Assembly: GCF_002198715.1 (NCBI RefSeq)
Contig: NZ_MWLK01000023.1
Span: 1-64,000 of the forward strand
From: Rhodomicrobium sp. R_RK_3
Lineage (GTDB): Bacteria > Pseudomonadota > Alphaproteobacteria > Rhizobiales > Rhodomicrobiaceae
DNA length: 64,000 nt
Direction: 5' to 3'
Shown: positions 33,751 through 42,402 of the stretch, piece by piece
How the letters are laid out: every line of letters starts with the position of its first letter
Numbering within the stretch: the stretch's first letter is position 1
Program-made: the position numbers and the translations under genes
Notes under the pieces: generated by a model
The model's input: the letters and a program-made list of their open reading frames with translations, nothing else
What the model was told of the DNA's origin: nothing
Databases searched by the model: none

Positions 33751-34700
33751 TCACCTTTTCGCGTCGGCCAGGACGGAGGCGAGCGTGCGCTCCACCAGCG
33801 TCACCTTGAATGCGTTCTCATGCGTCGGCTTGGCGCCCTCCAGCAGTTTGGCGGTGACGGCCTTTGCCCCGCGCGGCATCTCGGCCTCCGCAGCCTCGAC
33901 GCGCCACGGCCTGTGCGCCACGCCGCCGACAGCGACGCGCCCCGTACCGTCGGGCTGGACGATGGCCGCGACGGAGATGAGCGCGAAGGCGTAGGAGGCG
34001 CGGTCGCGCACCTTGCGGTAGATCTGAGCGCCGCCGGCCGGCTCGGGCGCGTCACCGCCGTGATCAGCTCGCCCGGCTGCAGCACCGTCTCGATATGCGG
34101 CGTGTCCCCGGGCAGCCGGTAGAAATCGGCGATCGGAATGCGGCGCGCCGATCCGTCATCCGCGACGGTTTCGACGGTCGCGTCCAGTGCGCGCATGGCC
34201 ACCGCCATGTCGCTCGGATGGGTGGCGATGCAGGCATCGCTGACGCCGATGACCGCGAGCTGGCGGGTGAAGCCGCCGATGGCTGAGCAGCCGCTGCCCG
34301 GCTCACGTTTGTTGCAGGGCATGTTGGTGTCGTAGAAATAGGGGCAGCGCGTCCGTTGCAGCAGATTGCCGGCGGTGGTCGCCTTGTTGCGGAGCTGGCC
34401 GGACGCGCCGGCCAGCAGCGCGCGGGACAGGAGGCCGTAATCGCGCCGAACGCGCTCGTCCGCCGCAAGCGCCGTATTGCGCACCGACGCGCCGATGCGA
34501 AGCCCGCCCTCGGGCGTCGGCTCGATCTTGTCGAGGCCCAGATTGTTCACGTCGATCAGATGCGCCGGGGTTTCGATCTGCAGCTTCATCAGGTCGAGCA
34601 GATTGGTGCCCCCGGCGATGAACTTGGCGCCTTCGACGCGCGAAGCCGCCGACGCGGCTCCCGCCGGGCTGTCGGCGCGCTCATAGGTGAAGGGTGTCAT
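33751..34700 (-). pseudogene. paoB: Aldehyde oxidoreductase FAD subunit (PaoB-like), frameshifted
   Basis: The first ~218 residues read as a CoxM/PaoB-type FAD subunit: [25 protein letters not shown] and [10 protein letters not shown] (4Fe-4S-type cluster cysteines as in PaoB). Near 34042-34047 the frame changes: from there the original frame is nonsense, while the +1-related frame continues with [18 protein letters not shown] and ends at 33751. Adding one base restores a protein of ~316 residues, matching E. coli PaoB (318). Either the gene is broken by a 1-base deletion or this is a sequencing error. The start overlaps the PaoA stop. Confidence 0.82.
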
Positions 34701-35347
34701 GCGGTTCTCCCGGCGACTTCGGTCATCGCGTCGACGATGTTGGAATAGGCGCCGCAGCGGCAGATATTGCCGCTCATGCGCTCGCGCAGTTCGAGGGCGG
34801 TCGCCTGGGGCCGCGCGGTCAAGTCGGCGCTGACATGGCTCGGAATGCCGGCCTTGATCTCATCGAGCACCGCAACCGCCGAGCAGATCTGCCCGGGGGT
34901 ACAGTAGCCGCATTGATAGCCGTCATGCTTCACGAACGCCGCTTGCATCGTGTGCATGTCCTGGGGCTCGCCCAGCCCTTCGATGCTGGTGATGCTGCCA
35001 CCCTCATGCATGACCGCGAGCGTCAGGCAGGAATTGATGCGCTGGCCGTCGACGATCACCGTGCAGGCGCCGCACTGGCCGTGGTCGCAACCCTTCTTGG
35101 TGCCGGTGAGATGCAAATGTTCCCGCAGCGCATCGAGCAGCGTCGTGCGGGTGTCGAGGGTGAGCTCGCGGGCCGTACCGTTAACGGTGAAGGAGACCTG
35201 CATCATGGGGAGTGCCCCGGTCGCCGCGGCCTGGGCATTCGATGGCATTTGGGCGCTCACCTTCGTCGCCGCGGCAGCGGCCGCGGAGGCGGCGGTCGCG
35301 ATCAACAGGCGGCGACGGGAGAGTTCGAAGTCGGTGGAGTCTGGCAT
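34697..35347 (-). CDS. paoA: Aldehyde oxidoreductase 2Fe-2S subunit with Tat signal (PaoA-like)
   Basis: 216 residues from ATG 35347. [18 protein letters not shown] is a twin-arginine-type signal. Two 2Fe-2S centres are visible: plant-ferredoxin-type [12 protein letters not shown] with its later C in INSC, and the C-terminal CGYCTPGQ plus NICRCG. The domain order is that of xanthine-oxidase-family small subunits. It is the first gene of the operon (paoA-paoB-paoC, all overlapping or within five bases), feeding electrons from the molybdenum site to FAD. Confidence 0.92.
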   Translation of the reverse strand: MPDSTDFELSRRRLLIATAASAAAAAATKVSAQMPSNAQAAATGALPMMQVSFTVNGTARELTLDTRTTLLDALREHLHLTGTKKGCDHGQCGACTVIVDGQRINSCLTLAVMHEGGSITSIEGLGEPQDMHTMQAAFVKHDGYQCGYCTPGQICSAVAVLDEIKAGIPSHVSADLTARPQATALELRERMSGNICRCGAYSNIVDAMTEVAGRTA

Positions 35348-35654
35348 GGTGGACTCGTTCCTTTTCTGGCTGAGGTCCACGGTTGTTCGTCCGAACGAAG
35401 CGCCATCGGCCTCGTTCCGTACGCGCTGATGGATCGACGGATAATTCCGGCTCGAGGCCAGGCCATTACGCGTTAAGGTAAACGGCGGGTTGCAAAGAAC
35501 GACCCGGCGAGACCTGTGATGCTTGACAATTTGTGACCAAGGAACAAAAATCGAACGCAAGGCGCGAAGGGCCAGACGAAGACCGGGACAGGCGCCGGCC
35601 TTCAGCACCGTACATTGAGATCGTCGCCTCAAACTGCGAGCAAGCCCATTTCCG
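35348..35654. other. Divergent promoter region, 307 bases
   Basis: Between the paoA-like gene and the nuclease gene on the opposite strand. A TTGACA at 35523-35528 on the plus strand has a weak AAAAAT 17 bases on and could serve the nuclease gene. No operator repeat stands out. Confidence 0.4.
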
Positions 35655-37805
35655 ATGAAGTTGCCGACCCTTCCCACTTACTACTATCTCGACCACTTCG
35701 CCGAGATGCTCTCATTTGTCGAGACGACCTATGCGGCGGTCCTTGACCCTGCGCATCGTGAATTCATCTCCGACTTCCGGCGTCTGCCGCCCGGCGAACA
35801 ATGCCTTTTCGTGCGCATGGTCAACCGGCGCGGCCAAATCTTCGAGCCTGCGGCGCTAAAATATGCCGAGATCGCCGATATCGGGATGGCGGTCCGGGGA
35901 CTTTTCGATCGGGGCTATCTCCGCGCATTGCGCGAGGACGATTACGCCGCATGGCTGTGCGTCCTGCCGAAGACCCGGCTGCTCGACATCGCTCGCGGCG
36001 CCGACTGCGAGAGCGTCAGGAGTTCTTGGACGAAACCGCGCCTCGTCGATCATCTGCTGACACATGTGCCGTTCGCGGCCGCTATCTGCCAAACGGGCGC
36101 CGCATCGCACCTCGCGCTTGCGGGAACGCAGCCGCTCGAATTTCTGCTTTATCTGTATTTCGGCAAGACGTGTGAGGACCTCAAGAGCTTCGCCCTGCGC
36201 GATCTCGGCATTCTGCGCGTCAATGACGCGGCATCCTTCAAATCGCGCTTCTCGGATGCGGCCGAAGCAAGGGCCTGCTTCTTCTATAGCCAATTGCTCG
36301 ATACGCTCGCCGTCCCGACGCTATCCACTTTTGAAGTGGCGGCGCAGAAGCTCCGAGACGGCCCCGAGGACGGCGGCGAATATGCCAGGACACTGCGCGA
36401 GCGCTCGGCCTTCGCGATCGGCCAGTTCTTCGAAAGAGCGAAGGATCCCGAACGTGCGGTAGAGCTTTACCGGACGGCCCCGTCGCCCGAGTGCAACGAG
36501 CGTCTTGTCCGCCTGCTCCACGCCGCCGGCGCCAAGGATGAAGCAAAGCGTCTGCTGGAGCGCATGATCGACGATCCCAGCAGCGACGACGAGCACGTCT
36601 TCGCGCAGGACTTCTATGCACGCAAATTCGACGGACGCAGGACCGGCGCCTGCACCGAGCTCCTGCGCGCGGGCCGTCAGGTCGTCGTCGACGAGATCTA
36701 TCGCGGCAATCCCGAAGCGGGTGTGGCGGGCGTCATGCGGCGCGATGGTTTTCAGGTCTATCACGCCGAGAACCTGCTCTGGCACAATCTGTTCGGCCTG
36801 CTGTTCTGGGACAAGCTGTTCGAATCCGGCCAATTGCACAGCGGCTTCGACTGGATGCCGCAATGCCTGAAGAACCGCAGCTTCGCCACGCTGTTCGCCG
36901 GGCCCATCGCCGAGAAGCTCGCCTCGATCAGGGCCGGCACCGCCCTGCATCTCATCCTAAAATCCATCGCCAGCCATTGGGACCGTCCGAACGGCATTTT
37001 CAGTTGGTCCTATATCGACGTCGATGCGCTGCGCGATCTCCTCACCTACGGCAACGCGAATGCGGTCGCCGACATCATCGAGCTGATGACCCGCGACTTC
37101 CGCTCCATGCGCGACGGCTTCCCGGATTTGATGCTGCAAAAAGACGGCGCGATCAGCTTCCTCGAGATCAAGGCCGAGGGCGATGCGATCCGCCGCAACC
37201 AGCTCACGCGGCTGCGCCAGCTTCAGGCCGCCGGGTTCGACGCCGTGATCTGCCGCGCCGACTACCGGTTCGATCCCGAGCAGGACTATGTGGTCATCGA
37301 TATCGAGACGACGGGCGGTTGGGCCCCGTCCGACCGCATCACCGAGATCGGCGCGGTCAAGCTGCGCAATCACCAAGTGATCGACCGCTGGCACAGCCTG
37401 ATCAACCCACAGCGTTCGATCCCGCCGAACATCACCAGACTGACCGGCATCACCAACGAGATGGTGCGGGATGCGCCCGTGTTCGCAGACATCGCGGACA
37501 GTCTGATGGAATTCATGGGCGACGGCATTTTCGTCGCGCACAATGTCAATTTCGACTATGGCTTCATCGCGCAGGAATATACGAGGCTGGACCGCCGCTT
37601 CCGCTTCCCGAAATTCTGCACCTGCGCCGGGATGCGGCGGCACTATCCCGGCCACAACTCCTACAGCCTCGGCAGCCTTTGCGGCATTTACGAGATCTCG
37701 CTCGAGCATCATCACCGGGCTCTGTGCGACGCCGAAGCCGCGGCGATGCTTCTCAACCTCATCAACAGGACGCGCGAGGGCCGCACGTTACGGGACGCCG
37801 CCTGA
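35655..37805 (+). CDS. VRR-NUC (FAN1-like) nuclease fused to DnaQ-type 3'-5' exonuclease
   Basis: 716 residues. Residues ~1-540 look like bacterial FAN1: a helical N-terminal half with repeats, then a VRR-NUC nuclease core with PDLMLQ and FLEIKAEGD (the PD...ExK-type catalytic residues). Residues ~548-716 are a complete DEDDh exonuclease: Exo I YVVIDIETTG, LTGITNEMV, Exo II VAHNVNFDYGF and Exo III HRALCDAEAAAML. FAN1 cuts branched and cross-linked DNA; the added exonuclease would trim 3' ends. A repair role is inferred. The start codon has only a weak ribosome binding site. Confidence 0.85.
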   Translation: MKLPTLPTYYYLDHFAEMLSFVETTYAAVLDPAHREFISDFRRLPPGEQCLFVRMVNRRGQIFEPAALKYAEIADIGMAVRGLFDRGYLRALREDDYAAWLCVLPKTRLLDIARGADCESVRSSWTKPRLVDHLLTHVPFAAAICQTGAASHLALAGTQPLEFLLYLYFGKTCEDLKSFALRDLGILRVNDAASFKSRFSDAAEARACFFYSQLLDTLAVPTLSTFEVAAQKLRDGPEDGGEYARTLRERSAFAIGQFFERAKDPERAVELYRTAPSPECNERLVRLLHAAGAKDEAKRLLERMIDDPSSDDEHVFAQDFYARKFDGRRTGACTELLRAGRQVVVDEIYRGNPEAGVAGVMRRDGFQVYHAENLLWHNLFGLLFWDKLFESGQLHSGFDWMPQCLKNRSFATLFAGPIAEKLASIRAGTALHLILKSIASHWDRPNGIFSWSYIDVDALRDLLTYGNANAVADIIELMTRDFRSMRDGFPDLMLQKDGAISFLEIKAEGDAIRRNQLTRLRQLQAAGFDAVICRADYRFDPEQDYVVIDIETTGGWAPSDRITEIGAVKLRNHQVIDRWHSLINPQRSIPPNITRLTGITNEMVRDAPVFADIADSLMEFMGDGIFVAHNVNFDYGFIAQEYTRLDRRFRFPKFCTCAGMRRHYPGHNSYSLGSLCGIYEISLEHHHRALCDAEAAAMLLNLINRTREGRTLRDAA

Positions 37806-38126
37806 AACGGGTTGCGACCGGCTGCATGGTCCAATCGATGCCGCTGTCTCCGGCAGCGCCTGGGCGGACCTATTTATTCGCGCCGCCCTCGCCTGAAGCG
37901 CGGTTTCATTGCCGTCCTCCCGGGTTTCACTACAGATTGCATCAACTTATGCGGGTTCGGCAGCCGATGTCGTAACAGATGGCGCGCTCCATCAATGAAG
38001 CAGTAGGCGCCGGGATCTTCACTTGTCGCCGACTCCAATCGCCGGACTGATCTACGGCCGCGCGCGCAAGCGGCACTGGCTCAGGCACAAAGCGACCTGA
38101 CTGCACCCGCGCCGCTTCTGCAGCAA
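37806..38126. other. Gap of 321 bases; remnant upstream of a truncated receiver
   Basis: From about 38010 an open frame without ATG runs into the following signalling gene and encodes an Ala/Gln-rich helix (RAQAALAQAQSD). That resembles the linker of PAS/histidine-kinase proteins before the His box, so the gap may be the scar of a deletion fusing a sensor gene to the receiver. No other gene seen. Confidence 0.35.
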
Positions 38127-40583
38127 GTGAGCAAGCGGCGTATCCACCTCCACGTGGTGAGCGACGGCGTCGACGCGTTGGAGTTTCTGAGACGCAAGGG
38201 GCCCAATCTCAATGCTCCGCGCCCGGATCTCATCATATTGGATCTCAACCTGCCGCGGATGGACGGCCGGGAGCTCTTGCCTCTCATCAAGAACGACGAT
38301 CGCCTGAAATCAATTCCGGTCGTCGTCCTGAGCACCTCCGAGGCGGAAGCGGACATCTTGAAAAGCTATGAGCTCCAGGCGAGCTGCTATTACACGAAGC
38401 CTGTGGGACTGGACGCGTTCATTGACGTCGTAAAGAACCTCAACGATTGGCTGACCCAGATAAAATTGCCGCAGAAATCCATCATGAGGGTCTTGCTGGT
38501 TGAGGCCGACCTGCAGGAGTGCATGCTGATCCATGCCATGTTGAAGGAGGAAGGATCGGCCAATGCCGACCTCGTCCATGCAACATCGATGAGCCAGGCC
38601 AAGCTGCTGCTCGCCGCCCAGTCGATCGACATTATCGTCCTCGACCCGGCTTTGCCCGACGCGAACGGATTGGATGCGATCCGGCAGATCCGCGCCATCG
38701 CTCCTCGCGTCCCGGTGGTGGTGCTGGCCGACTTTGACGACGAGACGATGGCGGCGGTCGCCCTGCAGGAAGGCGTGCAGCATTATCTCGTGAAAAACCG
38801 CATCGATGCGCGGGCTCTGCTGCTCGCCCTCCGGCATTCCATCGAGCGCAAGTCCATGGAGGAGGCGCTCTATGGCCAGCAGGAACGGGCGCAGGTCACC
38901 CTCGACTCGATCGGCGATGCGGTTGCCTGCTCCGACATGGCGGGAACCGTCACCTTCCTGAATAACGCGGCGGAGAAAATGACCGGCTGGTCGCGCCGGG
39001 AGGCGGCCGGCAGGCCCATGACCGATGTCCTGCGCATTCTCGATGCGGGAACACGCGAGGCGATCCCGGACCCCATGGAGCTGGCGGTTGACCGCAACAG
39101 CACGATGCATCTGCCCCCGAACTGCATTCTGCTTCGGCGGGATGGCATAGAAACCCCGATCGAAGACTGCGTGTCTCCCATCCATGACCGGCAAGGGCAA
39201 ATCACCGGCGCCGTCATCGTCTTCCGCGATGTGACCGAGGCGCGGGCACTGGCGCAGCAGGCGACCCACGCGGCGGGCCACGACTTCCTGAGCGGCTTAC
39301 CAAACCGAAAGCTTCTGAAGGAGCGGATCGCCTATGCGATCGCGCTGGCGCGGCGCCATATGACGACGCTCGCCGTGCTCTTTCTGGATTTGGACGGCTT
39401 CAAGCACGTCAATGATTCCTTCGGACATCCGGTCGGCGATAGACTTCTGCAATCCGTCGCGGAGCGCCTGACGCAATGCGTGCATGGCACCGACACCGTG
39501 AGCCGGCAGGGAGGCGATGAGTTCATCGTGCTGCTTGCTGACGTGAAACGCCCCGAAGAAGTGAGCGAAATGGCGACCAGAATGCTGGAAGCCGTTGCGG
39601 AGGCTCACACCATTGACGAGCACACTATCCATGTGGCGACCAGCATCGGCGTCAGTGTCTACCCTCACGATGGCCTGGACGCGGAAACGTTGATCAAGAA
39701 CGCCGACACGGCGATGTACCACGCGAAAGAAAACGGACGCCACCGGTATCAGTTTTACGAGCCCGCCATGTGCGCCCGCACGGCTGAGCGGCAATTCATC
39801 GTGGAGGGCCTGCGGCAAGCTTTGAAGCGGAACGAATTTCGTCTGTATTATCAGCCGCAGATCGACCTGGCGACCGAGACGATTGTCGGCGCGGAAGCGT
39901 TGATCCGCTGGATGCATCCGACACGGGGAGCGATCCCGCCGGGCAAGTTCATTCCGGTCGCGGAAGCGTGCGGGTTGATCGTTTCGATCGACGCATGGGT
40001 GCTTCGCCAAGCATGCGCGCAGACTGTTGCATGGGCCGATGCGGGCCTTCCGGCCATCGCCATGGCCGTGAACGTCTCGGCCACGGAATTGCAGGACGAA
40101 ACCTATGTCGATCGCGTCTTCGCATTGCTGGCAGAAACCAGGCTGGATCCGAAAGCTCTTGTGCTGGAACTGACCGAGTCCGTCCTTGTGAAGCGCACCA
40201 ACGCCACGGCGTCCATCCTCAGGAAGCTGAGGAAAAGCGGGATTAAAATCGCGATCGACGATTTCGGCACCGGCTATTCCAGCCTGAATTATCTGCAGAG
40301 ATTTCCGGTCGATATTCTCAAGATAGACAGGTCATTTATCAGACAGATTTCCGCTGCCGGCGACAAAAAGCACATCGTCACCGCAGTGATCGCAATGGCC
40401 CGGGCGCTCAAGCTGCGCGTCGTCGCCGAGGGCGTAGAAAAGCTCGAGGAGTTGCTGTTTCTGCGTGCCCAGCATTGCGATGAGGTTCAGGGGTATTTTT
40501 ACGGCGCACCGATGCCGGCCGAGGACTTCGCCAAGCTGCTTGCGGCCGGCCTGCAAACGCCGCTCGAGGCCCAGCCAGCCTGA
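38127..40583 (+). CDS. REC-REC-PAS-GGDEF-EAL cyclic-di-GMP signalling protein, first receiver truncated
   Basis: 818 residues from GTG 38127. Receiver 1 (1-~115) starts at HLHVVSDGVDALEFL, so beta-1 with the acidic pocket is missing although the phospho-Asp (IILDLNLP) remains. Receiver 2 (~120-240) is an ordinary fold beginning MRVLLVEAD. A PAS domain (~255-370), GGDEF (RQGGDEFIVLL, intact motif) and EAL (GAEALIRW, DDFGTGYSSL, KIDRSFI, EGVE) follow. Both turnover domains look competent, for making and degrading c-di-GMP. Whether the truncated form is made is unclear. Confidence 0.85.
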   Translation: MSKRRIHLHVVSDGVDALEFLRRKGPNLNAPRPDLIILDLNLPRMDGRELLPLIKNDDRLKSIPVVVLSTSEAEADILKSYELQASCYYTKPVGLDAFIDVVKNLNDWLTQIKLPQKSIMRVLLVEADLQECMLIHAMLKEEGSANADLVHATSMSQAKLLLAAQSIDIIVLDPALPDANGLDAIRQIRAIAPRVPVVVLADFDDETMAAVALQEGVQHYLVKNRIDARALLLALRHSIERKSMEEALYGQQERAQVTLDSIGDAVACSDMAGTVTFLNNAAEKMTGWSRREAAGRPMTDVLRILDAGTREAIPDPMELAVDRNSTMHLPPNCILLRRDGIETPIEDCVSPIHDRQGQITGAVIVFRDVTEARALAQQATHAAGHDFLSGLPNRKLLKERIAYAIALARRHMTTLAVLFLDLDGFKHVNDSFGHPVGDRLLQSVAERLTQCVHGTDTVSRQGGDEFIVLLADVKRPEEVSEMATRMLEAVAEAHTIDEHTIHVATSIGVSVYPHDGLDAETLIKNADTAMYHAKENGRHRYQFYEPAMCARTAERQFIVEGLRQALKRNEFRLYYQPQIDLATETIVGAEALIRWMHPTRGAIPPGKFIPVAEACGLIVSIDAWVLRQACAQTVAWADAGLPAIAMAVNVSATELQDETYVDRVFALLAETRLDPKALVLELTESVLVKRTNATASILRKLRKSGIKIAIDDFGTGYSSLNYLQRFPVDILKIDRSFIRQISAAGDKKHIVTAVIAMARALKLRVVAEGVEKLEELLFLRAQHCDEVQGYFYGAPMPAEDFAKLLAAGLQTPLEAQPA

Positions 40584-40724
40584 TGTCCGCTGCGGCCCGA
40601 TAATCGCGGTCCGGAGCCCTTTCGAGCGCAGCTCGCATCCGACTCACGCAAGGTTCAGCCCTTATTCTCCCCGAGCCAGCCGGCCCTAGGGATCGAAACC
40701 GAAGCTCAGACGGAGAATGCCAAC

Positions 40725-41204
40725 ATGTCGCTCGCTGAACGGCCAACACATGAGGGCCGACCGCGCCTCACTCTGCCCCGATCCATCCGGCTCGCCGCGC
40801 AAGCCGCGCCGCAGCCACGCCGCCCCACGTCCGGCGGCGGCAAGGCGCGCCGGGCCAGCGAGAGCCATGACGCGAGCAAGCTCGGCAAGGTCTATCTGAC
40901 GCGCAAGCTTGCCGCGCTGGCGGAGATCCTGGGCACCCATGCCGATGCGCTCCCGCCGATTCTATGCCGGCGGGTGCCGGTGCCGCTGAAGGTCGGCATC
41001 CGCGCCGATCTGGCCGCCCGCTTTCCTGGCGCGGAGTCGGACGCCATCGGCCGCTGGCTGGCAGGCTGGACGGTTACGGACCAGTATCAGATGCAGGTGG
41101 CGGCGGGCGGCGTGCGCCGGGACCTGGACGGGGAACCCGCCGGTGACATCACGCCCGAACATGCCGAGACCGCGCGGGAGCGCCTCCAACGCGCCCGAGA
41201 CTGA
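40725..41204 (+). CDS. ProQ/FinO-domain RNA-binding protein
   Basis: 159 residues. The basic, Pro/Ser/Ala-rich N-terminal ~60 residues look disordered. The ProQ/FinO fold follows: RRVPVPLKVGIRADLAARFP, ALGRWLAGWT-like helix region, and the hallmark G-VRRDLDGEPAGDITPEHAE. Such proteins bind structured RNA 3' ends and stabilise sRNAs or mRNAs. Stands alone; the next gene is convergent. Confidence 0.88.
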   Translation: MSLAERPTHEGRPRLTLPRSIRLAAQAAPQPRRPTSGGGKARRASESHDASKLGKVYLTRKLAALAEILGTHADALPPILCRRVPVPLKVGIRADLAARFPGAESDAIGRWLAGWTVTDQYQMQVAAGGVRRDLDGEPAGDITPEHAETARERLQRARD

Positions 41205-41222
41205 TCCGCACCGGCCCACGCA

Positions 41223-41942
41223 TCATCGTGCGAGCAGCGGCCCGTTATCGGGTTGCACGCGCGCGAGCGCCAATCCGCCCAGGATCACCAGCACGGTTAC
41301 GGCTAGCGGCAGGATGGGCGCGTAGGCGATTGCGTGCATGAAGAGCAGGCCGCCGGCTGCGGCGCCCGCCACCAGACCGATAAGGACACCGGCCAGCCGC
41401 GGCGCCTCGGCCTGCGGCCGGGAACCGGCGAAATCTCCCGCGAGGGCAAGCAGCGTGAAGGTCGCCGCCGTGGTGAACACGCCCTGCACGCGCAGTGACC
41501 TCACGGCGGCCATCTGCAATCCCATCGCCAGCGACAGCAGCGAGATTTGAACATTGATCATCAGGGCGGTCGGGGCTCCGGCGCTCGCCACCCAGCACGC
41601 CCAGAATACCGCCTCGATGACCGCCACGACGGCGAGCGTCACGGTGACCTTCATCGGCCAGGGACCTTGTCCCGCCGTCGGCAGCGTCGCCCGCGTGCCC
41701 AGATAGGAGCCGATGGTGAAGAACACCAGCGCGCATAGGATCGGGGCGAGGTCGACGCCGCCGAAATTGCCGATGCCGAAGCCCAGATAGACGATGTTGC
41801 CGGTCATGAAGGCCGAGAAGACCTTGCCAAGGCCGAAATAGCTGATGGCATCGACGGCGCCGGTGCAGAAGGTCAGCGCGATAAGCAGCCAGTCCCGGAT
41901 ATTGAATTCGGTCGATTCTGTTTCGCTGGTCACGATTTGCAC
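41223..41942 (-). CDS. DUF1275 (YoaK-type) membrane protein
   Basis: 239 residues from GTG 41942, chosen over a GTG 39 bases upstream because GGGGAGG lies six bases before it. Six or so transmembrane helices; FCTGAVDAISYFGLGKVFSAFMTGN is the family landmark, followed by GLQMAAVR and a conserved TT-TF-LL-LAGD segment. Function of DUF1275 proteins is unknown; they are taken as transporters or membrane sensors. Confidence 0.88.
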   Translation of the reverse strand: MQIVTSETESTEFNIRDWLLIALTFCTGAVDAISYFGLGKVFSAFMTGNIVYLGFGIGNFGGVDLAPILCALVFFTIGSYLGTRATLPTAGQGPWPMKVTVTLAVVAVIEAVFWACWVASAGAPTALMINVQISLLSLAMGLQMAAVRSLRVQGVFTTAATFTLLALAGDFAGSRPQAEAPRLAGVLIGLVAGAAAGGLLFMHAIAYAPILPLAVTVLVILGGLALARVQPDNGPLLAR

Positions 41943-42402
41943 TGTCACCTCCCCCGTGCTGGGTCGGAGGCGGCCGGCCACCTTTCACCAATTGCGGTCG
42001 GTGCAAGACGGCCGGCCATCCTCGTCGCTGGGGAATTGGGGCACCCGCATGGCGGGCCGGGTCGCCTCCTTCTTCTCACGGAACGGTAAGCGGCGACTTG
42101 GCCAAGCTTGCTGTTGTTGAAGGGGCCTGCGGTTTTCGCCTGTGAGCGCCGGGGCGGTCCGAATTCTTCACCCGCCGATTAAGAGCAACCCGAGTCCATT
42201 CGCATCAAGATCGTGCAAGCTGGTCTAGGTCATCCGGTCTAACAGTTGACATTCGACGCGCTCATCTGCGGCTGATCACCCGCAACACAAGCAGCGCTTT
42301 GCCTGTCTCGTGATGAGTGTTTGCCGGTGGTTGTCTGCCACGGCGAACCCGCCTGCGACGCGCGTCCTCGCGGTTCGCCTCCTTCAAGAAAGGCGTCAGT
42401 GG
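41943..42402. other. Divergent promoter region, 460 bases
   Basis: Between the DUF1275 gene and the efflux operon. An in-frame extension of the FUSC gene reaches 42310, but I placed that start at 42403, so the whole gap is treated as regulatory. I see no clear operator; a short palindrome CTTGGCCAAG lies near 42099. Confidence 0.4.
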
